Below are positions 52,288 through 60,590 of a stretch of 64,000 nt of DNA, one piece after another. Below the pieces are notes generated by a model that was not told the origin of the DNA, searched no databases, and was given only the letters and a program-made list of their open reading frames with translations. The first letter of the stretch is position 1. Each line of letters starts with the position of its first letter. Made by a program: the position numbers and the translations under genes. Location: contig OZ245752.1 of NCBI GenBank assembly GCA_965227455.1, positions 1,302,001-1,366,000 on the forward strand, in the 5' to 3' direction. The DNA comes from JABDIP01 sp965227455. Its GTDB lineage: Bacteria; Pseudomonadota; Alphaproteobacteria; DSM-16000; Inquilinaceae.

Positions 52288-52887
52288 ATGGCCCGCAAAC
52301 CGACCAAGAAGAAATCCGCCGGAAAGCTCAAGGTCACCGTCACCCATCTGGAGATGACGGAACCGCCCAGCCATCGCCCGGTGCCCATGCCGCTGGCCAA
52401 GGTGGCGCTGCTGGAGGCGGAGAAGCCGACGGTGTCGTTCTACCGCTATCTCTACAATACGGTGGGCGAGGAATGGCTGTGGGGCGATCGGCGCGAGCTC
52501 AGCGACACCATGCTGAAGGCGATCATCCATGACGAGCGCGACCATGTGCTGGTGCTTTACCGGGCCGGCGTCCCGGCCGGGTTCGCCGAGCTGTTCCGCG
52601 GCGAGGAACACACCACCGAGCTCAGCTATTTCGGCCTGATCCCCGAATTCGTCGGCCAGGGAATGGGGCGTTACCTGCTGCAGGCCGCCATCGAGCGCGC
52701 CTGGCGCGACGAGCCCCGCCGCCTCATCGTGGAGACCTGCACCCTGGACCATCCGCGCGCCCTCACCCTCTACCAATGGGCCGGCTTCAAGCCCTATGCC
52801 CAGGAGGAGGTGCTGCGCGACGACCCGCGGGCCCTGGGGCTGATCCCCAAGACCGTGGCGCCGCAGCATCCGATGGGGGCCGGGTGA
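52288..52887 (+). CDS. GNAT-family acetyltransferase
   Basis: The 199-residue product has the GNAT acetyl-CoA-binding pattern (LIPEFVGQGMGRYLLQAAIERAW near residues 117-140) and the C-terminal LYQWAGFKPY strand-turn. It has a basic, lysine-rich N-terminus (ARKPTKKKSAGKLK). The ATG at 52288 follows the sseA gene by 7 bp; its last four bases overlap the next gene. Substrate unknown. Confidence 0.9.
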   Translation: MARKPTKKKSAGKLKVTVTHLEMTEPPSHRPVPMPLAKVALLEAEKPTVSFYRYLYNTVGEEWLWGDRRELSDTMLKAIIHDERDHVLVLYRAGVPAGFAELFRGEEHTTELSYFGLIPEFVGQGMGRYLLQAAIERAWRDEPRRLIVETCTLDHPRALTLYQWAGFKPYAQEEVLRDDPRALGLIPKTVAPQHPMGAG

Positions 52888-54143
52888 CCATTCTCGATTG
52901 GCATGGGGAGCGGGCCGGGCTGGCCGATCTCAGGCTGCTCGACCGCTGTGCCCCGGCCGAGGGCATCGACATAACGGCGGTCCGGCGCTATCGGCTCGAC
53001 CGGGTCCGGTCGGAGATGGCCAAGCGGGATATCGCCGCCTGCCTGCTGTTCGATCCGGTCAATATCCGCTACGCGACGGGTGCGCGGAACATGCAGGTGT
53101 TCAGCCAGCGCAATCCGGCGCGCTATCTGCTGCTGCCGGTCGAGGGGCCGGTGATCCTGTTCGAGTTCACCGGCTGCATGCATCTGGCCGACGGGCTGGA
53201 GACCATCGACGAGGTGCGCCCAGCCATCACCGCCAGCTTCGTCGCCGCCGGCACCGGCATCGCCGACCGCGAGCGCCAGTGGGCGCGGGAAACAGGTGCC
53301 ATCCTGCACGAGATTTGCGGTGCGAAGGCCACGATCGGCATCGAACGTGTCAATGCCGGTGCGGCAGCGGCCCTCGCCGGAGAGGGTTTCCGCCTTGTCG
53401 ACGCGCAGGAGCCGGTGGAGATGGCGCGCGCGATAAAATCGCCGGGCGAGATCGCCTGCATTCGCCAATCCCTGGCGGCGACGGAACTGGCGGTTGCCCG
53501 CCTGCGATCAGCGGTCCGGCCCGGGATCACCGAGGCCGAGCTGTGGTCGATCCTGCACCAGGCGGTTATCGCCCAGGGCGGCGACTATGTGGAGACCCGG
53601 CTGCTGAATTCCGGCCCCCGCACCAATCCGTGGTTCCAGGAATGCGGCAGCCGGGTGATCGGCCGCGACGAACTGGTCGCGCTGGACACCGACGTGGTCG
53701 GCTGTCACGGCTATTACAGCGACTTCTCGCGCACCTTCCATTCCGGCCCCGGCAGGCCGACCGACGACCAGAAGACCCTCTACCGGACCGCCCATGAGCA
53801 GCTCCACCACAACATGGCGATCCTGAAACCGGGCCTGAGCTTCCGGGAGTATTCCGAGCTCGCCTGGAATATCCCCGAGCGCTACGCCGCCAACCGCTAC
53901 TACCTGTCGGCCCATGGCTGCGGCCTGACCGGCGAATACCCCTATCTCTACCACCGCGCGGAATTCCCCGAGGCCGGCTATGACGGCATCGTCGAGCCCG
54001 GCATGACCCTCTGCGTGGAAAGCTTCATCGGCGAGGAAGGCGGCGCGGAAGGCGTGAAGCTGGAACAGCAGGTGCTGATCACCGAGACGGGCACCGAGCT
54101 GCTTTCGACGTTCCCATTCGAGGAGTCACTGCACGCGCCATAG
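52884..54143 (+). CDS. M24-fold protein, DddP-like
   Basis: The 419-residue product has the creatinase/M24 fold with metal ligands Asp268, Asp270 (DTD), Asp280, His344, Glu379 and Glu394. I recall the DMSP lyase DddP as having Asp295, Asp297, Asp307, His371, Glu406, Glu421; the spacing here is identical with an offset of 27. Ordinary Xaa-Pro peptidases have one Asp-x10-Asp pair. The catalytic Asp of DddP (377, offset 350) is Gly here, while Tyr at 339 (366 in DddP) is kept. So it is DddP-like but may not cleave DMSP. The GTG start overlaps the GNAT stop. Confidence 0.8.
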   Translation: MTILDWHGERAGLADLRLLDRCAPAEGIDITAVRRYRLDRVRSEMAKRDIAACLLFDPVNIRYATGARNMQVFSQRNPARYLLLPVEGPVILFEFTGCMHLADGLETIDEVRPAITASFVAAGTGIADRERQWARETGAILHEICGAKATIGIERVNAGAAAALAGEGFRLVDAQEPVEMARAIKSPGEIACIRQSLAATELAVARLRSAVRPGITEAELWSILHQAVIAQGGDYVETRLLNSGPRTNPWFQECGSRVIGRDELVALDTDVVGCHGYYSDFSRTFHSGPGRPTDDQKTLYRTAHEQLHHNMAILKPGLSFREYSELAWNIPERYAANRYYLSAHGCGLTGEYPYLYHRAEFPEAGYDGIVEPGMTLCVESFIGEEGGAEGVKLEQQVLITETGTELLSTFPFEESLHAP

Positions 54144-54241
54144 CCGGAACGGGAGGCACAGAAAAGCCTTAACCATAAGCATACGGTTTCGGAGCATTGT
54201 GCCGGCATCGACGTGCAATGGCTTCGGGCGGGCGGTGAGCG

Positions 54242-55954
54242 ATGAGCTTTCACCTTTGCGTCTACCATACGGCCAAACCGGTGACCGACGCCCTGGCCTC
54301 GGAGCGTTACGTCGCCTATTGCGACGAAGACGATCTGACGCCGTACCTCGAGCCGAGTCCGAGTGTCGCGGCGTTCCTCAAAGAGCTGTCGGCGGCCTAT
54401 CCCGATCTGGACGATATTGCGCCGGAGGACGAGGACGCCAGGGCCGGTTCTCCATGGGCCAGCGGGCACGACGTCTCGGAGGGTCATGTCCATATGGCCA
54501 TGACCTTCTCCTCCGCGGGATCGATCACCGACGACGTCACCAGTCTTGCCCGAAAACACGAGCTCGTCTGCTATTGCCCGCAATCCGGCACAATCCTGAC
54601 GGCACCGGAAAGGCTGCTATCCGACAAGGACCATCGAAGGCAGCGCAAGGATGCGTCTCGCGAGGCAAAGCGGGCGCATCGAGCGAAACAGCGGGGGCCA
54701 ACGCTCAGGGACGTGGCCGCGGTTGTCGAACGCGAGATGGCCGAGTTGGGCTTTCAGCATGAGGGCAACGGCACCTTCAGCAAAGCGCTGACCGATGACA
54801 TCGACGGCTGCATCGCACTCAGCGTCGCCGAGGGGCTGGACTACAGCCGGATCGAGGTCATCACCGGTTTGAGGCACAAGGCACTCAGCGCGGTCGATCG
54901 CCGATTGTCGGGTGCGCACCACGATCTCCCGGACCAGCCTCTGATCGGGATTCCCCTCTTCGTACTACACCGGCGCCAACGTCGCTGGCGGAGGGCGAGC
55001 CGACCCGAAGGAACGGTCAGCTCCGATGAGGAGCTGCAGCGTTGGGTCGAGACAACGATTGCCTTGCTGTCAAGCGAGGGGCTGTCATTCATGTCGGAAT
55101 GGGCATCGCTGGAATTGATCGCGGCGGCTCTCCTTGCGGGCAAGCTGCGGTCGGGTACAAGTATCCTCGCCCCGGCCGCCGCGCTTTGCCTTCTCGGCCG
55201 ACAGGATGAGGCGGCGGCGTTCGTGGATGCCTGGCTGCTTTGGGAGGCGAGCCAGCATGGCCGTCCCGAACGAGGCACGCTCAAGCAGGCCAGGCGGTTG
55301 CTTTTGATCAACGACAGGTCGAACGGAGAGATCTCGGCCGAACTCCGCTCCCGGGTGGTCCGGCACCTTCGAATGCCCCCTTCCGAGCGGTACGAAGACC
55401 CGCATTGGGAAAGAGACGAGCCCTTCGTCGCCATGCTTGATGCCTTGCTATCCCCCATGGGATTTGCCCGCGACGGGCGCGCCTGGTATCGGGCGGGGTC
55501 GCATTCGGTCCAATGGCTGGACCTCGAGCCCTCGTTGCAACCGCGGCTGTGGATATCGTTCGACACTTCGGTCCGCGGTGCGGTCGATGAACCAGGCGCC
55601 GAGGCGGCCACTCTGCCATTCGAACAGAGGTTCCTGACCCGCCCGACGATCCAGTTGCGGGACCTGTGCAATGACGCCATGCGTCGCAAGGTTGATCGCG
55701 CCCTGACTTTCCACTACGACCGCGCCAGTTTCGTCGAGCCGGATCTCAATGGCCGACCGGTGGACATGCGGCGATACAACGGAGCGGAGGAGCCGGCGAC
55801 GCTGACCGCCGAATGGCGGATCGCCGCCGTCCGGGAGGCGATGATCACCTACGGCATTCCGATGCTGTCAGGCCTGGAACAAAACGCCCTGACCCGCATG
55901 AGGTACCGGCTGAAGGTCGTCTGGAACGGCCACGATCTATCCGAGTCGGCTTAG
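54242..55954 (+). CDS. Protein of unknown function with two DUF4304-like regions
   Basis: The 570-residue product has no signal peptide or membrane segment. Residues 1-125 (CVYHTAKPVTDALA, then LARKHELVCYCPQSGTI) form one compact domain; a basic linker lies at about 130-152. A region with MAELGFQHEGNGTFSKAL (about 165-182) and another with MGFARDGRAWYRAG (about 407-420) each resemble the short DUF4304 pattern, with a helical middle (about 260-390) between. It is a single gene bounded by terminators. The motif layout recalls immunity-type proteins of toxin systems, but no toxin partner is adjacent, so this is weak. Confidence 0.6.
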   Translation: MSFHLCVYHTAKPVTDALASERYVAYCDEDDLTPYLEPSPSVAAFLKELSAAYPDLDDIAPEDEDARAGSPWASGHDVSEGHVHMAMTFSSAGSITDDVTSLARKHELVCYCPQSGTILTAPERLLSDKDHRRQRKDASREAKRAHRAKQRGPTLRDVAAVVEREMAELGFQHEGNGTFSKALTDDIDGCIALSVAEGLDYSRIEVITGLRHKALSAVDRRLSGAHHDLPDQPLIGIPLFVLHRRQRRWRRASRPEGTVSSDEELQRWVETTIALLSSEGLSFMSEWASLELIAAALLAGKLRSGTSILAPAAALCLLGRQDEAAAFVDAWLLWEASQHGRPERGTLKQARRLLLINDRSNGEISAELRSRVVRHLRMPPSERYEDPHWERDEPFVAMLDALLSPMGFARDGRAWYRAGSHSVQWLDLEPSLQPRLWISFDTSVRGAVDEPGAEAATLPFEQRFLTRPTIQLRDLCNDAMRRKVDRALTFHYDRASFVEPDLNGRPVDMRRYNGAEEPATLTAEWRIAAVREAMITYGIPMLSGLEQNALTRMRYRLKVVWNGHDLSESA

Positions 55955-55968
55955 ACCAAGCCTCAGAC

Positions 55969-55989
55969 ATGACGCCGACCGGGCGTCAT
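55969..55989 (+). terminator. Terminator after the 570-residue protein gene
   Basis: ATGACGCC (55969-55976), 5-nt loop, GGCGTCAT (55982-55989), followed by TTTCATC. An 8-bp perfect stem 15 bp after the stop codon. Confidence 0.6.
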
Positions 55990-56017
55990 TTCATCCCACT
56001 CCAGCGGCGTGCGCAAA

Positions 56018-56054
56018 GACGGCCAGGCTCCCCCCGCGGAGAGACCTGGCCGTC
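56018..56054 (-). terminator. Terminator of the amino-acid ABC operon
   Basis: GACGGCCAGG (56018-56027) and CCTGGCCGTC (56045-56054) form a perfect 10-bp stem with a possible inner CTCC/GGAG stem. Reading on the minus strand, it ends in TTT and lies just past the aapP-type stop at 56069. Confidence 0.7.
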
Positions 56055-56068
56055 GTCAACCATCCGTC

Positions 56069-56833
56069 TCAGTGCGAGAGGATCTGGCTCAGGAACAGCT
56101 TGGTGCGATCCGATTGCGGGTTGAGGAAGAACTCCTCCGGCTCGTTCTGCTCGATGATCTCGCCGCCATCCATGAACAGCACCCGGTTGGCCACCGTGCG
56201 CGCGAAGCCCATCTCGTGGGTGACGCAGAGCATGGTCATGCCTTCGTGGGCGAGCTCGATCATGGTGTCCAGCACCTCCTTGATCATCTCCGGATCCAGC
56301 GCCGAGGTCGGCTCGTCGAACAGCATGATCTTGGGCCGCATGCACAGGCTGCGGGCGATCGCCACGCGCTGCTGCTGGCCGCCGGAGAGCTGGCCCGGAT
56401 ACTTCGCCGCCTGCTCGGGGATCTTGACCCGCTCCAGGAAGTACATGGCGGCTTCCTCGGCCTCCTTCTTGGGCGTCTTGCGCACCCAGATCGGCGCCAG
56501 GGTCAGGTTCTGCAGAACCGTCAGATGCGGGAACAGGTTGAAGCTCTGGAACACCATGCCGACTTCGCGGCGGATGGCGTCGATGTTCTTCACATCGTTG
56601 TTGAGCGCGATCCCGTCGACCGTGATCAGGCCCTTCTGGTACTCCTCCAGCCGGTTGATACAGCGAATCAAGGTCGATTTCCCTGAGCCCGATGGCCCGC
56701 AGATCACCAGCACCTCGCCCTTGTCGACCGAGAGGTCGATGTCCTTCAGCACATGGAACTCGCCATACCATTTGTGCATGGCCTGGATATGGATGACGGG
56801 GTCTTCCGAAGTTGCGACGGCGGCATCTGTCAT
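56069..56833 (-). CDS. aapP: Amino-acid ABC importer, ATPase (AapP/BztD-like)
   Basis: The 254-residue ATPase has Walker A GPSGSGKS at 46-53, the signature LSGGQQQRVAIARSL, Walker B IMLFDEPTSALDPE and an H-loop in VTHEMGF. This is the polar-amino-acid class (HisP/GlnQ/AapP). It powers the AapQM permeases encoded upstream. It is the last gene of the operon, 29 bp after aapM. Confidence 0.95.
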   Translation of the reverse strand: MTDAAVATSEDPVIHIQAMHKWYGEFHVLKDIDLSVDKGEVLVICGPSGSGKSTLIRCINRLEEYQKGLITVDGIALNNDVKNIDAIRREVGMVFQSFNLFPHLTVLQNLTLAPIWVRKTPKKEAEEAAMYFLERVKIPEQAAKYPGQLSGGQQQRVAIARSLCMRPKIMLFDEPTSALDPEMIKEVLDTMIELAHEGMTMLCVTHEMGFARTVANRVLFMDGGEIIEQNEPEEFFLNPQSDRTKLFLSQILSH

Positions 56834-56862
56834 TGATTTGCCTTCCTTGAGGTCCGGTCCGG

Positions 56863-57987
56863 TCAGCGCCGGTGGCTGGTGTTCAGCCTCTTTTCCAGGT
56901 TCTGCGAATATTTCGACATGAAGTAGCAGAAGCAGAAGTAGAGGACCGCGATAAAGAGGTAGGCCTCCTTGTAGAACCCGCGCCAGGCCGGGTCGGTCAG
57001 CGACGCCTTGGCGGTGCCCAGCAGATCGAACAGACCGATGATGATGACCAGCGACGTGTCCTTGAAGAAACCGATGAAGGTGTTAACGATCGGCGGGATC
57101 GAGATCTTCAGCGCCTGCGGCAGGATGATCAGCCGCATCTTCTGCCAGTATCCCAGTCCCAAGGCGTCGGCCGCCTCATACTGTCCCCGCGGGATTGCCT
57201 GAAGCCCGCCACGCACCACCTCCGCCAGATAGGCGGCGGCGAACAGGATGATGGCGACCTGCGCCCGCAGCAGCTTGTCGATCGTAATCCCGGTCGGCAG
57301 GAACAACGGGAACATCACCGAGGCCATGAACAGCACCGTGATCAGCGGCACGCCGCGCACCAGCTCGATGAATCCCACGCATATCGTCTTTGCCGCCGGC
57401 AGGTCGGAGGTTCGGCCCAGCGCCAGCACGATCGACAGCGGGAATGCGAAGACCAGACCGATCACCGACAGCATCAGGGTCAGCGGCAGGCCGCCCCAAT
57501 TGGTGTTCGGCACATGCTGCAGGCCCAGCACGCCTCCCCACATCAGGGTGCTCAGGACCACGAGCGCCACGGCCCATGCAATTCCCAGCCAGAGCTTCCA
57601 GGCCCTTCGGTCACAGCTGACCAGGATCAAGGCGACGAACAGGATCACCGAAATGGCCGGACGCCACCGCTCTGCCGACGGGTAGGTCCCGAACAGGATC
57701 AGCCAGATCTTCTCGCGCAGGAACGCATAGCAGAACCCGCCGGTGGCCCGGCAGGCATCGGCGGCTAGCGCCCCGGTCTGGGGATCGCGCGTGCCCCAGA
57801 CCGCATCGAAGAACAGCCAGTTGACCATCCCGATGAATATCTGGACTAGAAGGACCAGCAGCACGATCGAGATGATCGCGTTGGGGATGCTGTTGAACAG
57901 GTTGGCGCGCAGCCAACCAAGGATGCCGTGCGACATCACCGGAGGTCCGGTCTCTACGACGGCGGTGCCTTGCGATTGCTCAGCCAT
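56863..57987 (-). CDS. aapM: Amino-acid ABC importer, permease (AapM/BztC-like)
   Basis: The 374-residue inner-membrane permease has the HisM/GlnP EAA loop (EAADALGLGYWQKMRLIILPQALKI near 278-302), FIELVRGVPLITVLF near 210-224, and about eight membrane helices. The long N-terminal part with a large extracytoplasmic loop between helices 1 and 2 is characteristic of AapM/BztC. It is 4 bp after aapQ. Confidence 0.93.
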   Translation of the reverse strand: MAEQSQGTAVVETGPPVMSHGILGWLRANLFNSIPNAIISIVLLVLLVQIFIGMVNWLFFDAVWGTRDPQTGALAADACRATGGFCYAFLREKIWLILFGTYPSAERWRPAISVILFVALILVSCDRRAWKLWLGIAWAVALVVLSTLMWGGVLGLQHVPNTNWGGLPLTLMLSVIGLVFAFPLSIVLALGRTSDLPAAKTICVGFIELVRGVPLITVLFMASVMFPLFLPTGITIDKLLRAQVAIILFAAAYLAEVVRGGLQAIPRGQYEAADALGLGYWQKMRLIILPQALKISIPPIVNTFIGFFKDTSLVIIIGLFDLLGTAKASLTDPAWRGFYKEAYLFIAVLYFCFCYFMSKYSQNLEKRLNTSHRR

Positions 57988-57991
57988 GGTA

Positions 57992-59179
57992 TCAGCGCTC
58001 CACCAGCGCGATTTTCTTGTTGTACCAGTTCATGAACACCGAGATCAGCAGGCTCAGGATCAGGTACACGGCCATGAAGATCGAGATCGCCTCGATCGCC
58101 TGGCCAGTCTGGTTGATGGTCGTGTTGCCAACCGCCACCAGGTCGGGATAGCCGATCGCGATCGCCAGCGAACTGTTCTTCGTCAGGTTCAGATACTGGC
58201 TGGTGGTCGGCGGGATGATGATCCGGAGCGCCTGCGGCAGGATGATCAGCCTCAGCGTCCAGCTCCGTTTCAGCCCCAGCGCTTCCGACGCCTCGGTCTG
58301 GCCGTGCGGCACCGCCAGGATACCGCCGCGCACGATCTCGGCGATGAAGGACGCCGTATAGAGCGTCAGGCCGAACAACAGTGCCGCAAATTCCGGGGTC
58401 AGCACCAGCCCGCCGCGGAAGTTGAAGCCCCTCAGTGCCGGCACATCCATTGCCGTGGGCGCTCCGCCGAACAGCCATACCAGTATCGGCAGGCCGACGA
58501 TGATCCCGGCGCCGACGCTGAACAACGGGAACTGCTGTCCGGTCAGCGCCTGGCGCCTGACCGCCCACCGGTCGAGGAAGACGACCCCGATGATGGCGAC
58601 AATCAGGGCAATGCCCATGGCGGGGAAAACCGGATGCGATTCCGGTATTGGGAACATCAGCCCGCGATTGCTGAGAAAGATGCCGGTGACCGGGTTCAGC
58701 GCATCACGTGGGCCCGGCAGGCTGACCGTGATCACCGCGTACCAGAAGAATAATTGCAGCAACAGCGGTATGTTCCGCAGACCCTCGACATAGACCGACG
58801 CCAACTTGGCCACCAGCCAGTTGGAGGAGAGTCTTGCCACGCCGATCAGCGTGCCGAGGATGGTCGCGAGAATGACCCCGAGCACGGCCACCTTGACGGT
58901 ATTGAGGAAGCCGACGAACAACGCCTTGCCGTAAGAATCGGCGGCCGAGTATTCGATCGGGCCCTCACTGATCTCGAACCCGGCCTCGCGTTCCAGGAAG
59001 CCGAAGCCGCTGGCGATCTGCTGGTTTTCCAGGTTCGTGATGGTGTTGTCGACGAGATACCAGCCGAGCCCGACGACCCCGGCGACGATGGCGACCTGAT
59101 ACAGGATCGCCCGGACGCGCGGATCGTTCAGCGCCGACGAGCGCCCCGTCACGTCCATATCTTGCGTTTCTACTGCCAT
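57992..59179 (-). CDS. aapQ: Amino-acid ABC importer, permease (AapQ/BztB-like)
   Basis: The 395-residue permease has the EAA loop (EASEALGLKRSWTLRLIILPQALRI), LASVYVEGLRNIPLLLQLFFWYAVI, and a long periplasmic insertion (about 90-115 and 165-200) typical of AapQ. The ATG at 59179 is preferred over an upstream TTG; GAGTGAGG lies before it. A hairpin (59233-59264) separates it from the binding-protein gene. Confidence 0.93.
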   Translation of the reverse strand: MAVETQDMDVTGRSSALNDPRVRAILYQVAIVAGVVGLGWYLVDNTITNLENQQIASGFGFLEREAGFEISEGPIEYSAADSYGKALFVGFLNTVKVAVLGVILATILGTLIGVARLSSNWLVAKLASVYVEGLRNIPLLLQLFFWYAVITVSLPGPRDALNPVTGIFLSNRGLMFPIPESHPVFPAMGIALIVAIIGVVFLDRWAVRRQALTGQQFPLFSVGAGIIVGLPILVWLFGGAPTAMDVPALRGFNFRGGLVLTPEFAALLFGLTLYTASFIAEIVRGGILAVPHGQTEASEALGLKRSWTLRLIILPQALRIIIPPTTSQYLNLTKNSSLAIAIGYPDLVAVGNTTINQTGQAIEAISIFMAVYLILSLLISVFMNWYNKKIALVER

Positions 59180-59232
59180 GAGGCTCGCCTCACTCCCAGT
59201 GGCGGGCGGCAAGCGCCCGGGGATAAAGCGAA

Positions 59233-59264
59233 AACCGCCGCCCCGAATGTCCGGGGCGGCGGTT
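59233..59264 (-). terminator. Hairpin between binding-protein and permease genes
   Basis: AACCGCCGCCCCG (59233-59245), 6-nt loop, CGGGGCGGCGGTT (59252-59264) is a perfect 13-bp stem, followed on the minus strand by TTTTCGC. It probably reduces read-through from the binding-protein gene to the permeases, giving more binding protein, as is common in such operons. Confidence 0.85.
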
Positions 59265-59274
59265 CAAGCGGCCT

Positions 59275-60300
59275 TTACCGAGCCGGCATGGCGTACATCA
59301 GACCCCCGCGGGTCCAAAGGTCGTTCACGCCGCGCTCCAGGCGCAGCGCCGTTTGCGGACCGACGTTACGGTCGAAGATCTCGCCGTAATTGCCGACCTG
59401 GGCGATCGCGTTGTAGGCCCATTCCTCGGCCAGGCCGAGATTCTCGCCCATGCCCGGGGTGGTGCCCAGCAGACGCTGGATGGTCGGGTCGGTGCTGTTC
59501 AGCGCCGCATCGACCGTATCGGAGGTCAGGCCCTTCTCCTCGGCCTCGATCAGCGCGTAGACGGTCCACTTGACCACGTCCAGCCACTCATCGTCGCCAT
59601 GCCGGACCACCGGGCCCAGCGGCTCCTTGGAGATGATCTCCGGCAGGATGATGTGGTCGTCCGGGTTCGGTGCGACCGAGGCGCGGATCGACGCCAGGCC
59701 GGACGCGTCCGTGGTGTACACGTCGCAACGGCCAGCGAAGTACGCGGCGTTGACCTCGTCCAGGCTCTCGATCACCACCGGGTCGAAGGACATGCCGTTG
59801 GCCCGGAAGAAATCCGACAGGTTGAGTTCGGTGGTCGTGCCCGGCTGCACGCAGACGGCGGCGCCGTCGAGTTCCAGGGCGCTGGTGACGCCCAACGCTT
59901 TGGGTACCATGAAGCCCTGGCCGTCATAGAAGGTGACGCCGGCGAAGTTCAGGCCCAGCGAGCTGTCGCGGGTCAGTGTCCATGTCGTGTTGCGCGACAG
60001 CAAGTCGACTTCGCCGGACTGCAAGGCCGTGAAGCGCTGCTGCGCAGTCAGCGGGGTGAACTGGATGGCATCGGCATCGCCGAGCACCGCGGCGGCCACG
60101 GCCTTGCAGACGTCCACGTCCAGCCCGGACCATTTGCCCTCGCTGTCCGGGTTGGAGAATCCGGCAAGCCCGGTGCTGACGCCGCACAGCAGCGTGCCCC
60201 GGTCCTTGATGGCATCCAGCGTTTCACCGGCATTGGCCGGAAGAACAGCGCCAGCCATCGTGACCATCGCGCCGGCAGCGAGAACGTGTTTGAGATTCAT
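59275..60300 (-). CDS. aapJ: Amino-acid ABC importer, binding protein 1 (AapJ/BztA-like)
   Basis: The 341-residue periplasmic binding protein has a Sec signal peptide (MNLKHVLAAGAMVTMAGAVLPANA, cleavage near 24) and the family pattern: GETLDAIKDRGTLLCGVSTG, WSGLDVDVCKAVAAAVLGD near 57-75, PLTAQQRFTALQSGEVDLLSRN near 83-104. It captures polar or acidic L-amino acids for AapQMP. It is preceded by a 290-bp gap with its own likely promoter and by a second copy at 60591-61613. Confidence 0.95.
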   Translation of the reverse strand: MNLKHVLAAGAMVTMAGAVLPANAGETLDAIKDRGTLLCGVSTGLAGFSNPDSEGKWSGLDVDVCKAVAAAVLGDADAIQFTPLTAQQRFTALQSGEVDLLSRNTTWTLTRDSSLGLNFAGVTFYDGQGFMVPKALGVTSALELDGAAVCVQPGTTTELNLSDFFRANGMSFDPVVIESLDEVNAAYFAGRCDVYTTDASGLASIRASVAPNPDDHIILPEIISKEPLGPVVRHGDDEWLDVVKWTVYALIEAEEKGLTSDTVDAALNSTDPTIQRLLGTTPGMGENLGLAEEWAYNAIAQVGNYGEIFDRNVGPQTALRLERGVNDLWTRGGLMYAMPAR

Positions 60301-60391
60301 TGATCCCGTCCCTATTGATTGACAGTGTTAGCCTCCTGGGGCTTCACGCACCCCATTCGGTTCCTTTTAGCAAGGATTTGCCCCGAAACAG

Positions 60392-60403
60392 AAGCAATTG
60401 CTT
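60392..60403. promoter_or_regulatory. Palindrome upstream of aapJ
   Basis: AAGCAATTGCTT is a perfect 12-bp palindrome 92 bp before the start of the binding-protein gene, in an AT-rich stretch between the two binding-protein genes. An operator role is inferred from position. Confidence 0.35.
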
Positions 60404-60546
60404 GGGACAATTCCTGCCTTATTCCTCAGCAAACCGATTAAATCGGCGGCGTACTGCGAAAAACGAAAGCAGAATCGGACGAATACTCGCTCCGATTGGC
60501 GTTGGAATGGGCCGCACATCACGACCGAGCGCAAATGAATGAAGCG

Positions 60547-60579
60547 AAACCGCCGCCCCGATCCTCCGGGGCGGCGTTT
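60547..60579 (-). terminator. Terminator of the second binding-protein gene
   Basis: CGCCGCCCCG (60551-60560) and CGGGGCGGCG (60567-60576) form a perfect 10-bp stem with flanking AAAC/GTTT. Nearly the same hairpin occurs at 59233-59264 after the other copy, so gene and hairpin appear to have been duplicated together. Confidence 0.8.
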
Positions 60580-60590
60580 CAAGCGGCCCG

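Noticed and set aside
52884..54143. Ordinary Xaa-Pro aminopeptidase
   Set aside because: The Asp-x-Asp pair and ligand spacing match DddP, not the single Asp-x10-Asp pattern of Xaa-Pro peptidases.
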